DNA from: PoT sp049331405
GTDB lineage: Bacteria > Planctomycetota > Planctomycetia > Isosphaerales > Isosphaeraceae
NCBI RefSeq assembly: GCF_049331405.1
Contig: NZ_CP186274.1
Span: forward strand, 5,952,001-6,016,000
Reading direction: 5' to 3'
Length of the DNA stretch: 64,000 nt
This document shows positions 30,588 to 37,564 of the stretch, in pieces. Made by a program: the position numbers and the translations under genes. The notes beneath the pieces are model-generated. The model ran no database searches. It had not been told where the DNA came from and saw only the letters and a list, made by a program, of their open reading frames with translations. Every line of letters starts with the position of its first letter. Positions within the stretch are counted from its first letter, which is position 1.

Positions 30588-31544
30588 TCACTTGCCGCTG
30601 TGTGCCTTCTTCTCGACAAGCTCGCGGAACTGTTTCCAGGTGATGACCTCGATGCCGAGATTCTTGATCTCGGCGACGACTTCGGGGTCGGTGAAGACGC
30701 GGCGGTCGCTGTCGCGACGCTCGGCGCTGTTGGTGACGGCGCGGAGCTCGTCGCCGTCGACGCCGCAGTGGATGATGAGCTGGCTCACGCCCACCGGCAG
30801 CTTGCGCAGGGTCTTGAGGTAGTTTTCCCGGCGCTCCTCATGCGTGCCGCCGCTGTAGAACTGGATCAGGTTGTCGAGGACCGGGAGCTTCCTGGCGTCG
30901 AGGGCCGCGAGCCATTCCTTGCCGCGGACCTTCAGGGCCGGGTATTCCTCCCCCACGGGCCCATCGATCTGTCGGAGGAAGAGGACGGGCAGGTTGTACT
31001 TGAGCCCGACGTTGACATAGGCCTGGATCAGGTCGGGCCGGGTCACCACCGCGCCCATGTGGGTGTCGAGGTGGGTGAGGGGGATGCCGAGGGCCTTGGC
31101 CTTCTCGACCTGGGCCGTCAGCTCGACCTCGACCTCATCGGCCTTGGCGAACTTGGCGACCTTGTCGACGCCCGAGTAGAGGTAGCCGTCCCCATCGACG
31201 AGGCTGGGCACCTTGTCCTTGCCGGCGACCGGGCCCCAGCGGTAGACGGACCACTCCGAGTTGAGTGTGAGGTGGACGCCGTAGTCGCGCGTCGGGTTCG
31301 CCTTGGCGTATTCGGCGAACTCCTTCACCCAGGGGCAAGGGACCATGATGCTGCACGAGGAGACGATCCCCTTCTCCATCGACTCGACGGTCCCCTGATT
31401 CGCCGAGTGGCACATCCCCGCGTCGTCGGCGTGGATGATCAGGTACTTCTTCCCGGTCTCCGGCTCGGCCGCCCCGAGGCCGGGGGTGGCGAAGAGGCAG
31501 GCGGCGGCCAGGGCGGAGAGGATCGTGGCGCGGTCCATTGGCAT
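30588..31544 (-). CDS. Secreted ChbG/HpnK-family (YdjC-like) carbohydrate deacetylase
   Basis: 318 residues with a signal peptide (ATILSALAAACLFATPGLGAAE). The family metal and active-site motifs are present: LIIHADDAGMCHSANQGT (catalytic Asp and metal Asp), DYGVHLTLNSEW (metal His), THLDTHMGAVV (metal His), and IIHCGVDGDEL near the end. Members remove acetyl groups from N-acetylated oligosaccharides in the periplasm or outside the cell. It is followed on the same strand by nothing obvious and preceded by the CehA-like hydrolase 171 bases upstream. Confidence 0.85.
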   Translation of the reverse strand: MPMDRATILSALAAACLFATPGLGAAEPETGKKYLIIHADDAGMCHSANQGTVESMEKGIVSSCSIMVPCPWVKEFAEYAKANPTRDYGVHLTLNSEWSVYRWGPVAGKDKVPSLVDGDGYLYSGVDKVAKFAKADEVEVELTAQVEKAKALGIPLTHLDTHMGAVVTRPDLIQAYVNVGLKYNLPVLFLRQIDGPVGEEYPALKVRGKEWLAALDARKLPVLDNLIQFYSGGTHEERRENYLKTLRKLPVGVSQLIIHCGVDGDELRAVTNSAERRDSDRRVFTDPEVVAEIKNLGIEVITWKQFRELVEKKAHSGK

Positions 31545-31715
31545 GAATGTCGAATCCCAAAGTGTGAGTGGCTGGAGAGTCTGGTTCCGGTTCTTGTGTC
31601 GATCTCACGATGAGGTGCGGGGGCCGGATTCGCAAGCCCGGACTTCGGCCCTCGCCGATCATTCGTTGATGGGACGATCACCGTGGTACGGTTGTACCGG
31701 ATCTTGGTGAAGGTT

Positions 31716-33107
31716 TCATGGGTTGCCGCCGCGGACATAGACCGGATTGGCGTAGATCCAGGGGCGCTTCTCGCCGTCGATCTCGACCCAGGCCTCGACC
31801 CGGTAGACGCCGGGCTCCGAGATCTCCTGATCGAGTTGATCGCCCGATGTCTCGGCGACGACCTTGCCGCCGTTCAGGACCCGGATCTGGCAAGGGATCG
31901 GGAACTGCGCGACCAGGCGCTTCCCGGGCGAGAAGGGAGCCTCGTCACCCATGAGGATTCCGGGGCCGGAGCCGGCTACGAGCTCGACGCGGAAGTTGGT
32001 CGGGTCGCAGATCCAGTCGTGGCTGACGAAGGCGTGCCCCGCGCGGAGGGCGTCTCGGATCGCCGGCTCGGTCAGCTCGGGGGCGAGGACGTGGGTGCTC
32101 ACGCTCTGGAAGGAGCGGTGATAAGGGTCGAGGTCCACGGTGGCGAGCACGTCGCCCGGCTGGTGCCCTTTGGTGAGCTGGCGGATGCCGGGGAGGAGCT
32201 TGGCCGATAGCGAACGCATCCCGTCGTCTTTATCCACATTCGTGCCGACCTTGATGGTCTCGGCGTCGACCATCTTCACGACGAGGATGTTGTTGTGGTG
32301 GCAGTCATTGGCGGCGACGCCCGTCAGGCGTCTGGTCTTGGTCTCGGCGTCCCATTTGGCCAGGTAGTCGTCCGGGTACGTCATGTGGAAGGCGAAGGTC
32401 TCCTGGGGATAGAGCCGGACGCTCTCCTGCAACTCGGCGATCGTCGAGGGGCTGGCGAGCTTGAGCATCAAGGCCGCCATGCCGGCCTTGTCCTTCTTGG
32501 CGTCGGCGTGCCGGTTGTAGATCTCCAGGCCGTCGAGCCCGACCATCGAGTGCTCGGGCCGCTCCTCGATGTGCGAGAGGAAGATCAGGCCGCCGTCTTT
32601 GCGTACGGTCTCGATGAAGGCGGGCGTCGGCTCCTTCATCCGGTCCAGGATCGAGTGCGTCGGGTAGAGCAGGAACCCGCGATCCTCGGAGCCGGGGATG
32701 AAGAGGACACCATCGTGCAGGCCTCGCCAGCTCTGGGTGATGAAGTCCTTGGGGGGGCGGTGGTGGTCGGTGAGCAGGATCGCGGAGATGCCCGCCTTCT
32801 TGGCGTCGGCCAGCATCTCGGGGCGAGTCCCGCCGGTGTGGGCCGAGTCCTCGGCGTGGGCATGCAGGATGGCCCGATAGTCGTTGAGCCCCGGCAAGGC
32901 CGGCAGAGCCTTGCGGGCCTTCTGGATGCGCAGCACGTCTTCGTGCGCGGCCTTCAGGCGCTCCGGCGAAAGTCGCTGGACCGTCGACCACTTGGTCGCG
33001 GGGGCCTGGGGCTCCGCGGCCTTCGAGGCCCCTGCCCCTACGGCGATGGCCCCGAGGATGAGGGGCAATCGGCAGGATTTGATCATCAATGAGAGGACAG
33101 GCCGCAT
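31716..33107 (-). CDS. Secreted CehA/McbA-like PHP-family metallohydrolase
   Basis: 463 residues with a signal peptide (LPLILGAIAVGAGASKAAE). PHP-type metal motifs are seen: LHAHAEDSAHTGG, ILLTDHHRPP, FIPGSEDRGF, LIFLSHIEERPEH and ANDCHHNNILV. The C terminus adds a beta-rich domain. Relatives cleave carbamate or phosphoester bonds; the substrate here is unknown. The third ATG (33107) is chosen because GAGG lies five bases upstream and it directly starts the signal peptide; ATGs at 33134 and 33125 are alternatives. An IS66 element is inserted 190 bases upstream. Confidence 0.8.
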   Translation of the reverse strand: MRPVLSLMIKSCRLPLILGAIAVGAGASKAAEPQAPATKWSTVQRLSPERLKAAHEDVLRIQKARKALPALPGLNDYRAILHAHAEDSAHTGGTRPEMLADAKKAGISAILLTDHHRPPKDFITQSWRGLHDGVLFIPGSEDRGFLLYPTHSILDRMKEPTPAFIETVRKDGGLIFLSHIEERPEHSMVGLDGLEIYNRHADAKKDKAGMAALMLKLASPSTIAELQESVRLYPQETFAFHMTYPDDYLAKWDAETKTRRLTGVAANDCHHNNILVVKMVDAETIKVGTNVDKDDGMRSLSAKLLPGIRQLTKGHQPGDVLATVDLDPYHRSFQSVSTHVLAPELTEPAIRDALRAGHAFVSHDWICDPTNFRVELVAGSGPGILMGDEAPFSPGKRLVAQFPIPCQIRVLNGGKVVAETSGDQLDQEISEPGVYRVEAWVEIDGEKRPWIYANPVYVRGGNP

Positions 33108-33288
33108 ATTCCCCTCGCGCGTCATTCGAACCATGGCGTCTCTCGTTCGTGGTCCCTGGTGCGGAAAGCCCCGACATCATGAGAGGTCGGCGGCGTTGGT
33201 GCAAGGACGCTCGCAGGGTGCTTGGGATGGAGCATGGTCCCGGGGGATTGCCAAAAATCGACACCGACGCATGTGTATGGCGGGTCTC

Positions 33289-33296
33289 CCTTTGGG
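33289..33296. repeat. 8-bp target duplication of the IS66 element, left
   Basis: CCTTTGGG directly before the left inverted repeat; identical to 34835-34842. Confidence 0.9.
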
Positions 33297-33318
33297 GTAG
33301 CCGTTCACAGCCTGGGAT
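33297..33318. repeat. IS66 terminal inverted repeat, left
   Basis: Begins GTAGCCGTTCACAGCC. It differs from the right end only at positions 15-16 (CC against GG). Confidence 0.9.
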
Positions 33319-33352
33319 TGTTGTTTCCGAATGGCGTGACTATCTTTCCAGC

Positions 33353-34804
33353 ATGGCCCCAACGCCTCCGCTTCCAGAATCGTTGTGGGAAACGGCTTCG
33401 CCAGAGGTCCAAGCGGCGGTCCTCGCGCTCGCCGCGTTCTATGACGAACGCCTCGCCCAACTGGAAGCGCGCGTCAAGGATCTTGAAAATCGGCTGAAGC
33501 TCAACTCGACCAATTCGTCCAAACCTCCCTCCTCTGATCCGATCGGGATGAAGCGCAAGCCTCCCACTCCCTCCACGGGGAAGAAACGGGGCGGCCAATC
33601 GGGACATCGCAAGGCTCACCGCGCGTTGGCCCCGCCCGAGCTGATTCGCGCGACGACTGAGTGCAAGCCGACCGTCTGCCGCCGATGCGGTGAAGGGCTC
33701 TCGGGCGATGACCCCGAGCCCCTGATTCATCAAGTCGCGGAATTACCCAAGATCGAGCCGCTCGTCGACGAGTATCGGCTCCATCGCTTGATCTGCCTCG
33801 GTTGCGGCGAGACGACGTGTGGCACCTTGCCCGCGGGGGTCCCTGCCGGTTGCTTCGGCCCCTACCTCCAAGCCGTGCTGGCCGTACTCGCCGGGGCCTA
33901 TCGCCTCAGCAAGCGACAGATCCAGCAGATGGTCAGGGATCTGTTCACCCTGTCGATCTCCACCGGCATGATCTCCAAGCTGGAACGGCAGTCGACCGTG
34001 GCCCTGGAGGCCCCATACAACGAACTGGCGACTTCGGTCCACGATGCCGACGTGGTGAACATCGACGAGACGTCGTGGCGTCAGGGTCGTGTCAAGGTCT
34101 GGTTGTGGGCGACGGTGACCTCGTCCTGCACCGCCTTCACCATCGCCAAGAACCGCAGCGGCGAGGTCGCCCGTGCCCTCTTGGGGAGCCAGGGCGACAA
34201 GGCGGTCGGGAGCGACCGCTACAGCGCGTATGAATGGATCAAGGCATTCGGGCGACAGGCCTGCTGGGCCCATCTGCGGCGCGACTTCCAGGCCATGATC
34301 GACCGAGGCGGCGATGATGAGCGGATCGGGAGGCCGTTGCTCTCGTTGTCGGACCGGTTGTTTCACCATTGGCACCGAGTGCGCGATGGGACCGTGCCTT
34401 GGGGGCAATTCCATGAGCGAATGCGACGGTTGCGGCGCGAGGTCAAGGAGGCCCTTGAGAAGGGATCGCGGTGCTCGTGCGCGAAGACCGCGGCGACCTG
34501 CTTCGAGATCCTGAAGGTGGAAGAAGGCCTGTGGACGTTCGCGCGAGTCAGGGGAGTCGAGCCGACGAACAACGTGGTCGAGCGGGCGTTGCGACACGCG
34601 GTGATCTGGCGACGGATCAGTGGCGGGACCGACAGCGTAGACGGGAGTCGGTTCGTGGAGCGGATGCTGACGGTCGTGGCGACCTGTCGTCAGCAGGGTC
34701 GCAACGTGCTGGATTACCTGACGACCTGCTTTGAAGCGGACCGTCGCGGCCAAGCGCCCCCCTCCCTCTTGCCGATCCACACGCCTGAATCGAACGTCCC
34801 CTGA
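33353..34804 (+). CDS. tnpC: IS66-family transposase
   Basis: 483 residues. The N-terminal coiled coil (YDERLAQLEARVKDLENRLKLNS) and the NSSKPPSSDP motif are hallmarks of IS66 transposases. A zinc-finger region follows (CRRCGEGL...CLGCGE). The DDE domain is intact: NIDETSWRQ, GSDRYSAYEW and PTNNVVERALRHAVIWRRISGG. The ATG at 33353 lies 35 bases inside the left inverted repeat; the frame is open further upstream but outside the element. Confidence 0.93.
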   Translation: MAPTPPLPESLWETASPEVQAAVLALAAFYDERLAQLEARVKDLENRLKLNSTNSSKPPSSDPIGMKRKPPTPSTGKKRGGQSGHRKAHRALAPPELIRATTECKPTVCRRCGEGLSGDDPEPLIHQVAELPKIEPLVDEYRLHRLICLGCGETTCGTLPAGVPAGCFGPYLQAVLAVLAGAYRLSKRQIQQMVRDLFTLSISTGMISKLERQSTVALEAPYNELATSVHDADVVNIDETSWRQGRVKVWLWATVTSSCTAFTIAKNRSGEVARALLGSQGDKAVGSDRYSAYEWIKAFGRQACWAHLRRDFQAMIDRGGDDERIGRPLLSLSDRLFHHWHRVRDGTVPWGQFHERMRRLRREVKEALEKGSRCSCAKTAATCFEILKVEEGLWTFARVRGVEPTNNVVERALRHAVIWRRISGGTDSVDGSRFVERMLTVVATCRQQGRNVLDYLTTCFEADRRGQAPPSLLPIHTPESNVP

Positions 34805-34812
34805 TTTCACCT

Positions 34813-34834
34813 ATCCCACCCTGTGAACGGCTAC
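34813..34834. repeat. IS66 terminal inverted repeat, right
   Basis: Ends CTGTGAACGGCTAC. It begins eight bases past the transposase stop. Confidence 0.9.
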
Positions 34835-34842
34835 CCTTTGGG
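34835..34842. repeat. 8-bp target duplication of the IS66 element, right
   Basis: CCTTTGGG; identical to 33289-33296. Confidence 0.9.
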
Positions 34843-35015
34843 GGAAAATCCGTTGGCGCTGGAGATTTCCTGACACGGGCGAGTGCCCCTTTGCGGATTA
34901 AGAGCGTAGGATAATAAGAGTAAGGAGTATTCGGAGGCGTGGCGCGACAGTGCGAGCTCGGCTCCCCGCTCTCAACCGTCCTGTCGGAGCTCGATTGCGT
35001 ACAAGGGAGGTCACG

Positions 35016-35654
35016 ATGACTCGGCACCTCGGATTGGCAGCGGCACTCCTGATGTTGGCGAGCCCCTCGCTCCGCGCGGGTGAGCTCGACTCGGAATTCG
35101 GCTCGAAGGGCCAGCCCTCGCCCAAGGCGGCGGCCACGGCCGCTTCGAAAGAAAAGAAGGCTGATCGGACGAGCGTCGCCATGGCGAGCGAGCTCGACGC
35201 CGAGAAGCCCACCCAGGCCTGGCACGGTGGCGGCTTTCATGGCGGTGGATTCCATGGCGGCGGCTTCCACGGCGGTGGGTGGGGCGGCGGATTCCATCAT
35301 GGCGGTTGGGGTGGCTATGGCGGCGGTTGGGGCCGTGGCTACGGCTGGGGTGGCTATGGCGGCGGTTGGGGCCGGGGCTATGGTTATGGCCTCGGTTACG
35401 GCGGCTTCGGCTACGGCCTCGGCCTCGGTTATGGCCTGGGCTACGGGCTCAGCTATGCCAGCCTCGGCTACGGCGGCCTCGGCTATGGCTATGGCGGTTA
35501 CGGCGGCTATGGCTATGGCGGCTACGGTGGCTACGGCTACAGCGGCCTCGGGTATGGCTACGGCGGGTATGGGCTCGGCTACGGCGGGATCAGCTACGTC
35601 TCGTACGTGCCCAGCTACGGATACGGATACGGCTGCTACCGGGGCTACTGGTGA
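35016..35654 (+). CDS. Secreted glycine/tyrosine-rich repeat protein
   Basis: 212 residues with a signal peptide ending in ASPSLRAGE. After a short charged stretch (residues 24-66) the chain becomes low-complexity: four HGGGF/H-type units near residues 70-85, then tandem GGYGGGWGRGYGWG and GLGYG, GYGGYGYGG units up to SYGYGYGCYRGYW. It resembles a structural cell-surface or matrix protein; no enzyme motif is present. GGGAGG lies five bases upstream of the ATG at 35016. It is followed by a strong terminator. The repeats are at codon level. Confidence 0.8.
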   Translation: MTRHLGLAAALLMLASPSLRAGELDSEFGSKGQPSPKAAATAASKEKKADRTSVAMASELDAEKPTQAWHGGGFHGGGFHGGGFHGGGWGGGFHHGGWGGYGGGWGRGYGWGGYGGGWGRGYGYGLGYGGFGYGLGLGYGLGYGLSYASLGYGGLGYGYGGYGGYGYGGYGGYGYSGLGYGYGGYGLGYGGISYVSYVPSYGYGYGCYRGYW

Positions 35655-35676
35655 GCATCGAGTCGAGAGTCTTCGA

Positions 35677-35724
35677 AAGGAGTCCCGGGGCGTCGCCAAG
35701 CGACGGCCTGGGGCTCCTTCTTTT
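35677..35724 (+). terminator. Intrinsic terminator after the glycine-rich gene
   Basis: A 20-bp stem with one mismatch (35677-35696 with 35700-35719; the arms begin AAGGAG and end CTCCTT), a 3-base loop and a following CTTTTGTTT. It lies 23 bases past the stop. Confidence 0.85.
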
Positions 35725-35776
35725 GTTTGCGAAGCCGTCCCCCGCATGGGGTAGGCGCCTTTGGCGGGAGGGGCTC

Positions 35777-37495
35777 ATGCGGCGGGGAATGGTTGCCTTC
35801 TTGATCGCGCAGCTCATCATCCTCTTGATCGCCAGGGTCGGCGAGGCCCAGACGCCGAAGGCCGACCCGTTGCGGTCGCTCGCCAACTTCGGCCTTTCCC
35901 CACGCACGGGGGGAGCCGCCCGCCTGGCCGACGCCCAGGCGGTGAGGACTCGCCTCGGGCTCGACCCCGAGTATCGCGACGTCCCCGGCCTGGCCTCGAT
36001 CAAGGTGGCCGTGCTCGACTACGGCTTCGATGGGATGGGACAGGGGCGTCCCTACCTGCCGCAGAACGCGGTGATGGTCGAGCACTACGACCCCGAATTC
36101 ATCAAACGCTATGGGCTCGGAGATCCTTCCTATCGGAAGGGGTTCGAGCCGGGGAATCGCCACGGCCGGATCATGGCGCAGATTGCCTGGGCGGTGACCG
36201 GCTCTCGCCCCGAGGGTCCCCGGTTCTACCTGCTCAACGCCAACGGCCCGACGATGCTCCGGCGTGCAGTCCGCTTCGCGATCGACCAGAAGGTGGACGT
36301 GATCCTCTTCAGCGGCTCGTTCGAAGGGGGCGGCAACGGCGATGGCCGGGGCCCGATCAATCGGATTGTGGGAGAGGCCCTGAGCGCGGGGATCCTCTGG
36401 GTCAACGCCTCGGGCAACTACGGGCGCTCTGTCTATAACGGGCCGGTGAAGGTCCTCAAGGATGGATATCTCCGGCTCCGCGACGGCAAGGACGTGGCCT
36501 CGCTGCGGTTCCGTAACCGGCTCGACGAGAACAGCGTCACGATCACGCTCACCTGGAACGACTACCGCGAGGACGAGGACGCGGGGACGGACAAGGACCT
36601 CGACCTCTACGTCGAGGACTGGGCGGGTCGGCAGATCGGCGCCGGGGACAAGAAGCAGGTCTCCGGCCAGCGCCAGGCCGGGTCCGACGAGAGCCGCAAC
36701 CCTCGCGAGCGCATCGTGCTCGCCAACCTCGCCGCGAACCCGGACGTCCCTTCCGACCCCGACTACACGTACCGGATCCGGGTCAAGTCCAGGCGAGGCC
36801 AGTTCCGCCCGAGCGACCGCATCCGTATCCTCCTGACCGCGAGTCGCGACGTCTACATCCCCCCCAACGGCGGGAGCCCCGAGCCGGCCGTCGAGTTCCT
36901 CGACGCCAGCAGCGAGGAGGAGATCTATCCCCCGGCCGACCACCCGCTCGTCCTGACGGTGGGTGACTCGTCCCCTGCTTCCTCGATCGGCCCCACGGCC
37001 GACCGCCGCATCAAGCCGGACGTGATCCTCGAGGACTCGCGGGCCTTCTTCACCGACGGCCAGGTCTCGGGAGGCTCGTCCGATGCGGCGGCGTACGTCG
37101 CCGGGGTCGTGGCGGTCCTGAAGGCCGCACAGCCCTCTCTCAGGCCGCAGGATCTGATCCGCATCGCCCAGCAAGGGCAGCTCGTCTCCGAGGTCATGAA
37201 GGGGCGTTCGCAACCTGCCGCGACGAGCACCGCGACGCCGACGAGGACGGTGGTTGCCTCGAACGGCACGATCCGGATCCCGACCACTCGCAGCAACGCG
37301 GGCGTCCCACAGCCTCCCCTGCCTCGCTTCCCCGGCACGGGCTCCACGCCAATCCCGAGGACGAACTCCACGGCCTCGACGAAAAGTGCGGTCCCCTCCC
37401 CTCCCCCTCCGAGCACGTTGAGCTTGCAGAGCCTCCGGATCTGGAAGACGCCGACGCGAGCCAAGCTCGCCGAAATCCTCCGCTCCGGGCGATGA
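35777..37495 (+). CDS. Secreted subtilisin-like serine protease (S8 family)
   Basis: 572 residues with a signal peptide (VAFLIAQLIILLIARVGEAQ). The S8 triad is readable: D81 in VAVLDYGFD, H129 in NRHGRIMAQ and S435 in GGSSDAAAYVAG, with the oxyanion Asn in NASGNYG. The usual GTSMA serine box is GSSDA here, and the Asp box DSG/DTG is DYG, so it is a divergent subtilase. A beta-rich insert (residues about 230-370) sits between the Asn and Ser boxes. The C-terminal 120 residues are a Pro/Ser/Thr-rich linker and a short end. The ATG at 35777 follows GGGAGGGG. Confidence 0.85.
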   Translation: MRRGMVAFLIAQLIILLIARVGEAQTPKADPLRSLANFGLSPRTGGAARLADAQAVRTRLGLDPEYRDVPGLASIKVAVLDYGFDGMGQGRPYLPQNAVMVEHYDPEFIKRYGLGDPSYRKGFEPGNRHGRIMAQIAWAVTGSRPEGPRFYLLNANGPTMLRRAVRFAIDQKVDVILFSGSFEGGGNGDGRGPINRIVGEALSAGILWVNASGNYGRSVYNGPVKVLKDGYLRLRDGKDVASLRFRNRLDENSVTITLTWNDYREDEDAGTDKDLDLYVEDWAGRQIGAGDKKQVSGQRQAGSDESRNPRERIVLANLAANPDVPSDPDYTYRIRVKSRRGQFRPSDRIRILLTASRDVYIPPNGGSPEPAVEFLDASSEEEIYPPADHPLVLTVGDSSPASSIGPTADRRIKPDVILEDSRAFFTDGQVSGGSSDAAAYVAGVVAVLKAAQPSLRPQDLIRIAQQGQLVSEVMKGRSQPAATSTATPTRTVVASNGTIRIPTTRSNAGVPQPPLPRFPGTGSTPIPRTNSTASTKSAVPSPPPPSTLSLQSLRIWKTPTRAKLAEILRSGR

Positions 37496-37564
37496 AAAGG
37501 ATGTCCGCCCCGCGCCTCCTCCGGGCAGTACAGTAGGAGAGAGGCGTTGAGGAAGGACATGCGC

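Larger units (their letters stand above)
33297..34834 (+). mobile_element. IS66-family insertion sequence (TnpC only), 1,538 bp
   Basis: 22-bp terminal inverted repeats (33297-33318 and 34813-34834) match at 20 of 22 positions and begin GTAGCCGTTCACAG. An exact 8-bp duplication (CCTTTGGG) flanks the element, as known for IS66. It carries only the large transposase and no tnpA/tnpB, which fits the ISBst12-like subgroup. The intact gene, ends and target site suggest a recent insertion. Confidence 0.95.

Noticed and set aside
35225..35640. Tandem short repeats resembling a CRISPR array
   Set aside because: The repeats are codon-level Gly/Tyr units in one open frame, with no unique spacers.
35080..35754. 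An Ala/Met-rich frame overlapping the glycine-rich gene
   Set aside because: Alternative-frame reading of GGC/TAT repeats. The other frame has the signal peptide and ribosome binding site.
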